Shown here one piece after another: positions 1 to 7,295 of a stretch of 11,034 bases of DNA (its first letter is position 1; the number at the start of each line of letters is the position of its first letter). This stretch comes from Methylomonas sp. GTDB lineage: Bacteria > Pseudomonadota > Gammaproteobacteria > Methylococcales > Methylomonadaceae. The notes below the pieces were generated by a model. That model worked only from the letters and a program-made list of their open reading frames with translations, was not told the origin of the DNA and searched no databases. Location of the stretch: positions 1-11,034 of the forward strand of contig JALSIU010000297.1 of assembly GCA_026989715.1 (NCBI GenBank), in the 5' to 3' direction. Made by a program: the position numbers and the translations under genes.

Positions 1-1
1 T

Positions 2-490
2 TTTTTTCCGGTTCCGCCTGATGTCATGCTGGTACCTATGGTTTTAGCGCAACAAGATAAGGCTTGGCGTTTGGCGTTAATTACAACGATTGCATCGGTT
101 TTAGGGGGGATGCTTGGCTATGCCATTGGTTTTTTTGCTTTTGATATGATTCAGCCGTGGCTACAAGATTCGCACTATTGGGCAAAATATCAGTTGGCAG
201 AGCAGTGGTTTGCGCGTTGGGGTTTTTGGGCGGTTTTTGTGGCAGGATTTTCACCTATCCCCTATAAGGTTTTTACCATTGCTGCGGGGGCTTTGTCTAT
301 GTTATTTTTACCTTTCGTTTTGGCATCGTTTATTGGCCGGGGTGGCCGATTTTTCTTGGTCGCCGGCTTATTGTCATGGGGAGGCGCAAGTTTTGAAGCA
401 AAATTACGTGACTATATGGATATTATCGGTTGGGCTGTTGTTTTGATATTACTGATTGGTATTGTTTTGTATAAATTTTTAATGCCATAG
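2..490 (+). CDS. YqaA/DedA-family inner-membrane protein, 5'-truncated by window edge
   Basis: The reading frame is open from base 2, upstream of the first ATG at 26, and reads FFPVPPDVMLVPMVLAQQ, so the true start lies outside the window and the ATG at 26 is internal. About 162 residues are visible, ending at TAG 488-490. The protein is strongly hydrophobic: one membrane stretch with a glycine-rich core (SVLGGMLGYAIGFFAF), the segment FVAGFSPIPYKVFTIAAGAL typical of YqaA-like members of the SNARE-associated/DedA superfamily (PF09335), a following GRGGRFF motif, and a C-terminal hydrophobic helix (WAVVLILLIGIVLYKFL). DedA-superfamily proteins are polytopic inner-membrane proteins linked to lipid (undecaprenyl phosphate or phospholipid) translocation and membrane homeostasis; the specific role of YqaA is not established. 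It lies 53 bases upstream of a small secreted-protein gene and may share its transcript. Family assignment is confident, function is not. Confidence 0.88.
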   Translation, partial: FFPVPPDVMLVPMVLAQQDKAWRLALITTIASVLGGMLGYAIGFFAFDMIQPWLQDSHYWAKYQLAEQWFARWGFWAVFVAGFSPIPYKVFTIAAGALSMLFLPFVLASFIGRGGRFFLVAGLLSWGGASFEAKLRDYMDIIGWAVVLILLIGIVLYKFLMP

Positions 491-533
491 TGGGGTAATT
501 TGCAAATGGAATGGTTGATGAGTATAGGAAAAT

Positions 534-538
534 GAGGT
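534..538 (+). promoter_or_regulatory. Shine-Dalgarno GAGGT setting the start at 544
   Basis: GAGGT lies 5 bases before the ATG at 544. The in-frame ATGs further upstream at 511 and 532 are less well served: 511 has only a weak TGGA directly before it, and 532 has AGGA only 2 bases away. Choosing 544 also places the hydrophobic signal segment right at the N-terminus, as expected for an exported protein. Confidence 0.55.
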
Positions 539-543
539 GTGGT

Positions 544-996
544 ATGCGTGGTGTAATATTTGTTTTGCTATTGGGCTTTGGGCAATGGGTCATGGCGATT
601 ACCAAGTGTGAATTGCAGGGTAAGGTTATCTATAAAACAGGGAGTTGCCCTAAAAATGCGACGGCAAAAGTTTTGGTAAAAGGGCATTATGTTGAGGCAC
701 AGCGTTTGCAGGCGCACAGGCTGCAGCGTGCTCAAGAATCAGATGTGGCATTTGCACGCTTAAATGAAAAAATACGCCAGCATAAATTGCGTAATCAGCA
801 GTTATTGGCAGGGATGTCTGAGCAGAAGGAAAAAGAAACAGAGATTGTTAAATTGTCGGGTGACTCTGGGCGTTTTCAGTTGCGTAAGGTTAAAGAGCAA
901 GTTAATGCGTCGCCAATTTCGCGTGCTAAGTGGCTAGAGATGGAGTCGGAATTAAAAGCGAATAAGCAGGCTTTACAGCAGTTACAGGCGCGATAA
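544..996 (+). CDS. Small predicted exported protein, DUF4124-like N-terminus
   Basis: This encodes 150 residues from the ATG at 544 (161 if read from 511). Residues 1-18 look like a cleavable signal peptide, with a hydrophobic core (VIFVLLLGF) ending in VMA before ITKC. The next segment, KC-ELQGKVIYKTGSCP, has the layout of DUF4124 domains: a short beta-rich region with Lys-Cys, a Gly-Lys-Val-x-Tyr strand, and a second Cys. C22 and C35 could form a periplasmic disulfide. From about residue 45 to the end the sequence is charged, rich in Gln, Lys and Glu, and probably a long helix or coiled coil (AQRLQAHRLQRAQ; ELKANKQALQQLQ). The gene sits between a yqaA-like gene and thiL, and its stop is three bases from the thiL start in the same frame, so thiL translation is likely fed by ribosomes finishing here. 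Function is unknown; nothing ties it to thiamine metabolism beyond position. Confidence 0.8.
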   Translation: MRGVIFVLLLGFGQWVMAITKCELQGKVIYKTGSCPKNATAKVLVKGHYVEAQRLQAHRLQRAQESDVAFARLNEKIRQHKLRNQQLLAGMSEQKEKETEIVKLSGDSGRFQLRKVKEQVNASPISRAKWLEMESELKANKQALQQLQAR

Positions 997-999
997 GGG

Positions 1000-1944
1000 A
1001 TGGTTGCAACGGAATTTGAGCTGATAAAGCAGTATTTTACTCGCCCTGCTAGGCATAAAAATACGCAATTATCAGTGGGCGATGATTGTGCGCTATTGTC
1101 GGTGCCGGAAGGCTATGAGTTGGCGATTACGACCGATACCATGGTGGAAAATATCCATTTCTTTGCTGATGTAGACCCTGAGCATTTAGGGTATAAATTA
1201 TTGGCAGTTAATCTGAGTGATTTGGCAAGCATGGGGGCGGAGCCGATCGCAGTGACTTTGGCATTGACACTGCCGGAAATTGATTCTGCTTGGCTGCAAG
1301 CTTTTGCTAAAGGCTTATTTAATTTGGCCGATCAGTATGCAATTGATTTGATTGGCGGTGATACGACATCTGGGCCATTGACCTTAACGGTACAGGCTAT
1401 GGGGAGCGTACCGAAAGGAGAAGCGTTACGGCGTTCGACTGCTCAGATTGGTGATTTGATTTATGTGACAGGTCATGTGGGTGATGCAGGGCTAGGCTTG
1501 AAAGTTAAACAGGGTTATGACTGTGGTGATGATAGCTATGTTTTGCAACGATTTAATTGCCCTGCGCCGCGTATTAAGGAGGGTTTGCTTTTACGAGGTT
1601 TGGCGAATGCCTGTGTTGATATTTCGGATGGCTTGGCAGCCGACTTGCGGCATATTCTCGCTCAGAGTGGAGTCGGTGCGTGTTTAGATTATCAGCAGTT
1701 GCCATTATCTAAGGCGGTTAAGGAGTATATTGGTGCGACGGGTGACTGGGCGTTGCCGCTAGTGGCTGGGGATGATTATGAGCTGTGTTTTAGTCTTTCG
1801 CCTGCGAAGGCCGTGCAATTAAATATGGCGTGTACGTGTATTGGTGTAATTGAGCGGGAGAGTGGTTTGAGGTTGGTACGTCATGGGGTTGAGTCTGAAT
1901 TTTTGAACAATGGTTTTGAGCATTTTGTAAAGGGTGGTGATTAA
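1000..1944 (+). CDS. thiL: Thiamine-phosphate (thiamine-monophosphate) kinase
   Basis: ThiL phosphorylates thiamine monophosphate with ATP to give thiamine diphosphate, the last step of cofactor synthesis, in the cytosol. The 314 residues match the usual length (about 320). Family motifs appear in order: VGDDCA (26-31), TTDTMVENIHF (44-54), VNLSDLASMGAEP (70-82), GGDTT (119-123), VDISDGLAADL (206-216) and GDDYEL (257-262). The aspartates in these motifs bind Mg2+ and ATP in the PurM/ThiL (AIRS-type) fold. The ATG at 1000 is the only reasonable start, because the upstream stop TAA (994-996) is in the same frame with just one codon (GGG) between. The nearest purine-rich sequence (AAGGG) almost touches the ATG, so initiation probably depends on coupling to the preceding gene. 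The 3' end overlaps pgpA by one base. thiL-pgpA is a common pair, but nusB, often found just upstream, is not here. Confidence 0.97.
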   Translation: MVATEFELIKQYFTRPARHKNTQLSVGDDCALLSVPEGYELAITTDTMVENIHFFADVDPEHLGYKLLAVNLSDLASMGAEPIAVTLALTLPEIDSAWLQAFAKGLFNLADQYAIDLIGGDTTSGPLTLTVQAMGSVPKGEALRRSTAQIGDLIYVTGHVGDAGLGLKVKQGYDCGDDSYVLQRFNCPAPRIKEGLLLRGLANACVDISDGLAADLRHILAQSGVGACLDYQQLPLSKAVKEYIGATGDWALPLVAGDDYELCFSLSPAKAVQLNMACTCIGVIERESGLRLVRHGVESEFLNNGFEHFVKGGD

Positions 1945-2426
1945 TGATGAAGATAGGAAAGAATCAGTTGACGGTACGGCAGATTATGTCTGACCCGGTT
2001 TTGTGCCTTGCTTTTGGTTTTGGTTCGGGGCTGGCTAAGAAAGCTCCGGGGACGTTTGGGACTTTAGCGGCAATTCCCATTTATTTGATGTTGGTACAAA
2101 CTAATATTTTGATTTATACCATTATGACGGTGTTGTGTTCTGCGTTGGGGGTTTGGATTTGTGGGCAGGCGGCAGATAAGTTGGGCGAGCATGACTTTGG
2201 CGGCATTGTATGGGATGAAATTGCGGGCTTGCTGATTACCATGTGGTTTGTGGCCTTTTCTTGGCAAAATCTTTTCATGGGTTTTGTTTTATTTCGGCTC
2301 TTTGATATTGTGAAACCATGGCCTATTAAGTGGATTGATGAGCAGGTGTCAGGTGGTTTGGGGATTATGCTGGATGATGTGATTGCGGGTGTCTTTGCCG
2401 GTTTGGTTTTAATGTATTTAAGTTAG
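1944..2426 (+). CDS. pgpA: Phosphatidylglycerophosphatase A
   Basis: PgpA removes the terminal phosphate of phosphatidylglycerol phosphate to make phosphatidylglycerol at the inner membrane. The 160-residue length is close to the family norm (about 170). Conserved blocks are GLAKKAPGTFGTL (29-41), WDEIAGLLIT (90-99), FRLFDIVKPWPI (117-128) and GGLGIMLDDVIAG ending near 149; the acidic residues of WDE and LDD (D144, D145) are the expected catalytic/metal-binding positions. Hydrophobic segments at about 42-80 and in the C-terminal half fit an integral membrane enzyme. The first ATG overlaps the thiL stop (TAATG), with a second ATG immediately after at 1947; purine-rich GGGTGGTGA just upstream can serve as ribosome binding site. 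No terminator is evident after the stop, so transcription could continue into the tRNA gene, which nonetheless has its own promoter. Confidence 0.96.
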   Translation: MMKIGKNQLTVRQIMSDPVLCLAFGFGSGLAKKAPGTFGTLAAIPIYLMLVQTNILIYTIMTVLCSALGVWICGQAADKLGEHDFGGIVWDEIAGLLITMWFVAFSWQNLFMGFVLFRLFDIVKPWPIKWIDEQVSGGLGIMLDDVIAGVFAGLVLMYLS

Positions 2427-2440
2427 TTATTAAATAATGC

Positions 2441-2468
2441 TTGCTATAAGTGAGAATGTCGTTATAAT
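2441..2468 (+). promoter_or_regulatory. Sigma70-type promoter for the initiator tRNA
   Basis: A perfect -10 hexamer TATAAT (2463-2468) lies 16 bases downstream of TTGCTA (2441-2446), which matches the -35 consensus at 4 of 6 positions. A start near 2475 would fall a few bases before the mature tRNA 5' end at 2482, typical for tRNA genes processed by RNase P. This is probably also a principal promoter for rimP-nusA-infB through readthrough of the hairpins downstream, as for metY in E. coli. Confidence 0.75.
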
Positions 2469-2481
2469 ACTAAAAATCAAT

Positions 2482-2558
<77 letters not shown>

Positions 2559-2566
2559 GATATTTT

Positions 2567-2589
2567 AAAGCCCCTCTTTAGGGGCTTTT
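2567..2589 (+). terminator. Terminator-like hairpin after the tRNA
   Basis: AAAGCCCC (2567-2574) pairs with GGGGCTTT (2581-2588) around a 6-base loop, giving an 8-bp stem. The T-run after the stem is short and broken (TTTTATGTTT), so termination is likely partial. It can serve as the tRNA 3' terminator and as an RNase-trimmed end, while letting some polymerase through to rimP. Confidence 0.7.
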
Positions 2590-2630
2590 ATGTTTCTGGA
2601 GGATATGTATATTATATCGGTTTTATATGT

Positions 2631-2653
2631 AAGGGGCTTTAGCCTCTTTTTTT
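2631..2653 (+). terminator. Intrinsic terminator / attenuator before rimP
   Basis: AAGGGGC (2631-2637) pairs with GCCTCTT (2642-2648) around a TTTA loop, with one G-U pair, and runs directly into seven T residues (2647-2653). This is a well-formed intrinsic terminator ending only 24 bases before the rimP ATG, a position suited to attenuating the downstream operon. Its upstream half repeats the octamer GGGGCTTT (2633-2640) found in the first hairpin, so the AAAGCCCC arm at 2567-2574 could pair here instead and prevent this terminator from forming. Between the hairpins, TATATT (2608-2613) resembles a -10 box, but no convincing -35 is visible. Confidence 0.75.
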
Positions 2654-2677
2654 ATGTGTGTAAGAAAGTGAGGCGAA

Positions 2678-3139
2678 ATGAAGCAAGCTCCTGAACATTT
2701 GCTTGAATTGATAGAGCCGGTCGTGGAAGGGCTAGGCTATGAGTGCGTGGGGGTTGAATATAGCTCGCACCCGAAACATGGGTTTTTGCGTATTTATATT
2801 GATACTGAGCACGGTGTTGGCATGGAGGACTGTACTAAGGTGAGTCATCAGGTAAGCGGGGTCTTGGATGTTGAAGATCCGATTTCCGGTGAGTATAACT
2901 TAGAGGTTTCGTCACCCGGTATGGATAGGCCGTTATTTAAATTAAAGCAGTTTGAGCAATTTATTGGCTCTGTTGTGCATGTTAACTTATTTAAACCGGT
3001 AGAAGGTAGGCGTAAAATAACAGGTTTGATCGAAAAAGTTGAAGATGGCAAAGTTTATCTGCAACAGGATGGTCAGGTTTATAGAATTCCATTTCAAGCA
3101 ATGTCAAAAGCACGGCTTGAACCAGACTATTCAATATAA
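2678..3139 (+). CDS. rimP: Ribosome maturation factor RimP
   Basis: RimP assists assembly of the 30S subunit, acting with S12 and other proteins on pre-30S particles in the cytosol. The 153 residues match the family (E. coli about 150). The N-terminal alpha/beta domain carries GLGYECVGVEY (19-29) and LRIYID (37-42), and the signature YNLEVSSPGMDRPL spans 73-86. The C-terminal part (about 90-150) is the small SH3-like beta-barrel, with VEGRRKITGLIEKV and the terminal ARLEPDY. Start: ATG at 2678 with GAGG (2670-2673) 4 bases upstream. It follows the terminator-like hairpins after tRNA-fMet, and its stop overlaps the strong ribosome binding site of nusA 11 bases before that gene. Formerly called YhbC/p15A. 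Confidence 0.97.
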   Translation: MKQAPEHLLELIEPVVEGLGYECVGVEYSSHPKHGFLRIYIDTEHGVGMEDCTKVSHQVSGVLDVEDPISGEYNLEVSSPGMDRPLFKLKQFEQFIGSVVHVNLFKPVEGRRKITGLIEKVEDGKVYLQQDGQVYRIPFQAMSKARLEPDYSI

Positions 3140-3146
3140 AGGAGGT
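3138..3146 (+). promoter_or_regulatory. Near-consensus Shine-Dalgarno of nusA
   Basis: AAAGGAGGT overlaps the rimP stop codon and has GGAGG 5 bases before the ATG at 3151. This places the nusA start at 3151 and not at the in-frame TTG at 3148, which would leave only 2 bases. Confidence 0.85.
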
Positions 3147-3150
3147 CTTG

Positions 3151-4674
3151 ATGGCGAATAAAGAAGTTTTATTGGTTGTTGATGTTTTTTCTAATGAAAA
3201 GGACATTGATAAAGAAATTATTTTTGAGGCAATTGAGACGGCATTGGAAAGTGCAACAGTATCGAGCTATGAATTTCCTATTAAAGCACGTGTTATAATT
3301 GACCGTTCAACGGGGGGGTATACCACTTATAGACGCTGGCAGGTTGTTGAGGAAAGTGAAGAGTTTCCAAATGGTGTCGAGTTTCCAACAACACAAATTT
3401 CATTAAATGCCGCACAAATTGATGAGCCTAGTATAGAGGTCGGTGATTTTATTGAAGATGAAATTGAGTCCGTTGAATTTGGCCGTATTTCTGCACAATC
3501 CGCTAAGCAGGTCATTATTCATAAAGTGCGTGAAGCGGAGCGTAAGAAAATAGCCGATGCCTATATAGATAGAGTCGGTGAGTTGGTCACCGGGGTCATT
3601 AAACGTATTGAAAAAGGGAATGTTTATATTGACTTAGGGGGTAATGCCGATGCCTTTATTGCCAGAGATCAAATGATTCCGCGTGAGACGGTGCGTGTCG
3701 GTGATCGCATTCGTGGTTATTTAAAAGAAGTGCGTACGGAAACGCGCGGGCCGCAATTATTTGTGAGCCGTACAGCGCCGGAATTATTATTGGCTTTGTT
3801 TAGGCTGGAGATACCTGAGGTTGGTGAGGGTCTGATTGATTTATTAGGTGCGGCACGTGACCCCGGTTCTAGGGCAAAAGTTGCCGTGCGTAGTAATGAT
3901 CCACGTATTGACCCTGTGGGAGCTTGTGTTGGTATGCGAGGCTCTCGGGTACAAACTATCTCTAATGAATTAAATGGTGAGCGGGTCGATATTATTTTGT
4001 GGAATGAAAATGACGCTCAGTTTGTGATTAATGCAATGGCACCGGCAGAAATTGAATCTATCGTTGTGGATGAGGATAAACATACGATGGATATAGCGGT
4101 TTCTTCAGATAGTTTATCGCAAGCAATTGGGCGCGGTGGGCAAAATGTACGTTTAGCGACCGAATTGACAGGCTGGGAGTTGAATGTCAAGGATGCAGAG
4201 GAAGTTAATAAGGATACTGAAAAAGAATTGACGCAGTTGGTTGAGAAGTTTAAAGAGCAGCTGAATGTTGATAATGATATTGCAACCGTGTTGGTTGAGG
4301 TCGGTTTTAATTCGGTTGAAGAGATTGCTTATGTTCCTAGTAGTGAAATGTTGGAAATTGAAGGATTTGATGCCGAATTGGTAGAGACTTTGCGCTCACG
4401 CGCTAAAGATATACTTTTAATCAATGCGATTGCTTCCGAAGAGAAAATTGAGACGGCAGAACCTGCGGAAGATTTATTGGCGATGGAAGGGGTGTCTGAG
4501 AGTTTGGCGCATGAGCTGGTTGCTAAAGGTATTATAACAATGGATGATTTGGCAGAGCAGGCAGTGGATGATTTGCTTGATGTTGCGGGAATGGATGAAG
4601 AGTTGGCAGCTAAATTGATTATGAAAGCACGCGAACCTTGGTTTGCTGGTGATAACGGTGAGGGCGAAAAATGA
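3151..4674 (+). CDS. nusA: Transcription termination/antitermination factor NusA
   Basis: NusA binds RNA polymerase and nascent RNA, promotes pausing and hairpin-dependent termination, and takes part in rRNA antitermination. The product is 507 residues (E. coli 495). Domains in order: RNAP-binding N-terminal domain (1 to about 135, beginning MANKEVLLVVDVFSNEK); S1 (about 140-205, GELVTGVIKRIEKGNVYIDL); KH1 with GMRG (261-264); KH2 with GRGG (327-330) in SQAIGRGGQNVRLA; then two acidic-repeat helix-hairpin domains at about 368-425 and 441-500 (second ends KAREPWF). The paired C-terminal acidic repeats are typical of gammaproteobacterial NusA. Start 3151 is set by the ideal ribosome binding site. 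The stop overlaps the infB start (ATGA), indicating translational coupling. In E. coli NusA represses its own operon by increasing termination in the leader; the hairpins upstream of rimP would allow the same here (inference). Confidence 0.98.
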   Translation: MANKEVLLVVDVFSNEKDIDKEIIFEAIETALESATVSSYEFPIKARVIIDRSTGGYTTYRRWQVVEESEEFPNGVEFPTTQISLNAAQIDEPSIEVGDFIEDEIESVEFGRISAQSAKQVIIHKVREAERKKIADAYIDRVGELVTGVIKRIEKGNVYIDLGGNADAFIARDQMIPRETVRVGDRIRGYLKEVRTETRGPQLFVSRTAPELLLALFRLEIPEVGEGLIDLLGAARDPGSRAKVAVRSNDPRIDPVGACVGMRGSRVQTISNELNGERVDIILWNENDAQFVINAMAPAEIESIVVDEDKHTMDIAVSSDSLSQAIGRGGQNVRLATELTGWELNVKDAEEVNKDTEKELTQLVEKFKEQLNVDNDIATVLVEVGFNSVEEIAYVPSSEMLEIEGFDAELVETLRSRAKDILLINAIASEEKIETAEPAEDLLAMEGVSESLAHELVAKGIITMDDLAEQAVDDLLDVAGMDEELAAKLIMKAREPWFAGDNGEGEK

Positions 4675-7295
4675 GTGATAAATCAGTAAAAGAATTAGCT
4701 GGTATAGTCGGTATACCTCTAGACCGATTATTAGAGCAAATGCAAGAGGCGGGAATTTCTGCGCATAAGGCTGAAGATTTAGTGAGTGAAGATGAAAAAA
4801 TGACCTTATTGGCGCATTTAAGGAAATTGCATGGTAAAGAAGGCGAACTGGCTGAAGGGGCTGCCGCTAAAAAAGTGACCTTAAAGCGTCGAACGGTTAC
4901 AAGCCTGAAGCAAGGAACGACTCCCGGTAAAGATACTAAAACGATTAACATTCAAGTTAATAAAAAGAAAACCTATATTAAGCGTGAAGAGGCGGTATCT
5001 GCAGAAGAGCGTGCTGAGTTGGAGCGTGTTAAAAAAGATTTAGAAGAGCGTGCTAAAAAGCAGGAAGCGGAAGAGCAGTTGCATAGAGAGAAATCGGCTA
5101 GGGATAAAGCGGAGTTAGATGCTAAATTGGCGGCTCAGAAAAAGCTGGAAGATGAGGCTATTGCTGAGCGTGTTAAAAAAGAAAAAGCCGCCGAAGCGGA
5201 GCGTCTTGTTGCTGAAAAAGCAAAAAGGTTGGAGGCTTCGGTAGAGCGTAATGCTGAGAAGGTCAGAAAGCAAGCCGCCGCTAAAAAAGCCGCTGCAGAA
5301 AGAAAGAGCTCAGGTGGTGCAAGAAAACCTGCTGGTGGGAGCAATAATAGACCTGCACCGGCAGGTGGGCGAGCGAAACCGGCAGACAAGGCGGCAACGG
5401 TGCATCGCCGAGCTGATAAACCTGCAGGTGGTGGCAAGGCTAATTATGGTAAAAAGGGGCGCAAAGGCCGAGGTAAGCAGGAGCAACAATTTTCTGTGGA
5501 GACTAAGCATGCTTTTGAAATGCCGACTGAGGTAGTTGCTAAGGATGTTCAGATTCCTGAAAATATCATGGTGTCTGAGTTAGCTCAGAAAATGAGTGTG
5601 AAAGCCGCTGAGGTGATAAAGCATTTAATGAAGCTAGGCATTATGTCAACGATTAACCAAAGTATCGATCAGGAAACGGCGGTCATTTTGGTTGAGGAAA
5701 TGGGACATAACCCCATTATGATTAGTGAAGATGATCATGAAACAGATATGTTGGCAGAGCATACTGAAGATGATGATCGTGAAGAATTTCCAAGAGCACC
5801 TATCGTTACGATTATGGGGCATGTTGATCACGGTAAGACTTCACTATTGGATTATATTCGTGAAACGCGTGTTGCTTCAGGCGAGGCGGGTGGAATTACG
5901 CAGCATATCGGAGCTTATCAGGTTAAGACCGATCATGGCGCGGTTACCTTTTTAGATACACCGGGGCATGCTGCTTTTACCGCGATGCGCGCGCGTGGAG
6001 CGGATGTAACCGATGTCGTTATTGTTGTTGTTGCGGCAGATGATGGTGTTATGCCGCAAACTAAAGAAGCGGTTGAGCACGCGCGAGCAGCGGACGTGCC
6101 GATGATTATTGCAATTAATAAAATTGATAAACCCGAAGCAAACCCTGATAAAGTCATGCAGGAATTGGCAAGCATTGAAGTCGTACCTGAGGAATGGGGC
6201 GGTGATGTGCAATTTTTGAAGGTTTCTGCTAAAACAGGTGAAGGAGTGGATGAGTTAATCGAATCTCTCATTTTGCAAGCTGAAATTTTAGAATTGAAAG
6301 CGCCCAATGAAGGTAAAGCATCAGGCTTGGTCATTGAATCAAGATTGGATAAAGGTCGTGGTGCGGTTGCAACGATTATGGTGCAAAAAGGAACTTTGGA
6401 GCAGGGGCAGATTGTCTTGTGTGGTCATGAATATGGGCGTGTGCGTGCCATGTTTAATGAAAATGGCACTAAACTGAAAAAAGCAGGGCCTTCTTCACCG
6501 GTAGAAATTCTGGGTTTATCAGGTACACCTAATGCCGGCGATGATTTTATTGTTGTCACCAATGAAAGAGCGGCAAGAGAGTTGGCTGAGCATAGAGAAG
6601 ATAAGCATAAATCTTCGCGTGTTGCTGCACAACAGGCGGCGAAGATGGAAGAGGTCTTTTCCAAAATGGCGGCAGGTGAGACCTCTACCTTAAATGTGAT
6701 TATTAAAACTGATGTGCAAGGAAGTTTAGAGGCTTTACGTGAATCATTAGTGAAGCTCTCTACTGATGAAGTGTCTGTTAAGGTTGTTTATGGTGGTGTT
6801 GGGGGAATTAATGAAGGTGATGCTAACTTAGCATTAGCTTCGGCTGCTGTTTTGATAGGTTTTAATGTGCGTGCTGATGCGACTGCTAGAAAATTAATTG
6901 CTGAAAAAGAAATTGATTTACATTATTACAGTGTGATTTATGATGCTATTGATGAAGTGAAAAAATCACTGAGTGGTATGTTGTCACCTGAAGTCAAAGA
7001 GAAAATTGTTGGTTTAGCAGAGGTGCGCGATGTATTTCGCTCACCTAAGTTTGGCTTAATTGCGGGCTGTATGGTTGTCGATGGCTTTGTTAAGCGTAAT
7101 TTACCTATTCGTGTTTTGCGTGATAATGTTGTTATCTACGAAGGTCAATTAGAATCATTGCGTCGCTTTAAAGATGATGCGAATGAAGTCAAAATGGGTA
7201 TGGAGTGTGGTATCGGAGTAAAGAATTACAATGATGTCAAAGTAGGTGACCAGATTGAGGTTTTTGAGCGTTTTGAAGTGCAGCGTGAATTATAA
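4671..7295 (+). CDS. infB: Translation initiation factor IF-2
   Basis: IF2 is the GTPase that recruits fMet-tRNA to the 30S P site and promotes subunit joining. It is 874 residues, close to E. coli's 890. Layout: first IF2_N module (about 1-55); a long low-complexity linker rich in Lys, Glu and Ala, then Gly/Pro/Arg (about 85-295, with two KPAGG motifs); a second IF2_N module (297 to about 348); the G domain; and beta-barrel and C-terminal domains, the fMet-tRNA-binding C2 domain at about 784-865. GTPase motifs are intact: GHVDHGKT (383-390), GGITQHIG (407-414), DTPGH (429-433, with catalytic H433), NKID (483-486) and SAKTGEG (519-525). Translation overlaps nusA at the 5' end (ATGA) and rbfA at the 3' end (TAATG). 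E. coli also makes shorter IF2 forms from internal starts; I see no convincing internal ribosome binding site here. Confidence 0.98.
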   Translation: MSDKSVKELAGIVGIPLDRLLEQMQEAGISAHKAEDLVSEDEKMTLLAHLRKLHGKEGELAEGAAAKKVTLKRRTVTSLKQGTTPGKDTKTINIQVNKKKTYIKREEAVSAEERAELERVKKDLEERAKKQEAEEQLHREKSARDKAELDAKLAAQKKLEDEAIAERVKKEKAAEAERLVAEKAKRLEASVERNAEKVRKQAAAKKAAAERKSSGGARKPAGGSNNRPAPAGGRAKPADKAATVHRRADKPAGGGKANYGKKGRKGRGKQEQQFSVETKHAFEMPTEVVAKDVQIPENIMVSELAQKMSVKAAEVIKHLMKLGIMSTINQSIDQETAVILVEEMGHNPIMISEDDHETDMLAEHTEDDDREEFPRAPIVTIMGHVDHGKTSLLDYIRETRVASGEAGGITQHIGAYQVKTDHGAVTFLDTPGHAAFTAMRARGADVTDVVIVVVAADDGVMPQTKEAVEHARAADVPMIIAINKIDKPEANPDKVMQELASIEVVPEEWGGDVQFLKVSAKTGEGVDELIESLILQAEILELKAPNEGKASGLVIESRLDKGRGAVATIMVQKGTLEQGQIVLCGHEYGRVRAMFNENGTKLKKAGPSSPVEILGLSGTPNAGDDFIVVTNERAARELAEHREDKHKSSRVAAQQAAKMEEVFSKMAAGETSTLNVIIKTDVQGSLEALRESLVKLSTDEVSVKVVYGGVGGINEGDANLALASAAVLIGFNVRADATARKLIAEKEIDLHYYSVIYDAIDEVKKSLSGMLSPEVKEKIVGLAEVRDVFRSPKFGLIAGCMVVDGFVKRNLPIRVLRDNVVIYEGQLESLRRFKDDANEVKMGMECGIGVKNYNDVKVGDQIEVFERFEVQREL

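Noticed and set aside
210..446. 78-codon ORF in another frame inside the yqaA-like gene
   Set aside because: It overlaps a clearly conserved membrane-protein frame and has no family features of its own.
511..543. Upstream ATGs at 511 and 532 for the DUF4124-like protein
   Set aside because: They have poorer ribosome binding sites and would add charged residues ahead of the signal peptide; 544 with GAGGT is better. 532 cannot be fully excluded.
2608..2615. TATATT/TATTAT as the -10 of a rimP promoter
   Set aside because: The hexamers are good but overlapping AT-rich sequence makes them likely by chance, and nothing resembling TTGACA lies 16-18 bases upstream.
2605..2694. 29-codon ORF behind GGAGG (2598-2602) in the rimP leader, a possible leader peptide overlapping rimP
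   Set aside because: Only 2 bases separate GGAGG from the ATG, the ORF runs through the terminator hairpin and into rimP, and its codons show no regulatory run such as repeated amino acids. It is more likely chance.
3148..3150. In-frame TTG as an earlier nusA start
   Set aside because: It lies 2 bases from GGAGG, while ATG 3151 has ideal spacing and gives the standard MANKE N-terminus of the family.
5135..5437. 100-codon antisense ORF rich in Ala, Pro and Leu opposite infB
   Set aside because: It is the complement of the Lys/Ala/Gly-rich IF2 linker, which lacks stops on the other strand because of its composition. There is no ribosome binding site or recognisable domain.
5251..5535. 94-codon + strand ORF in another frame inside infB
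   Set aside because: It is an out-of-frame shadow of the low-complexity IF2 linker; infB itself is intact across this region, so no frameshift is implied.
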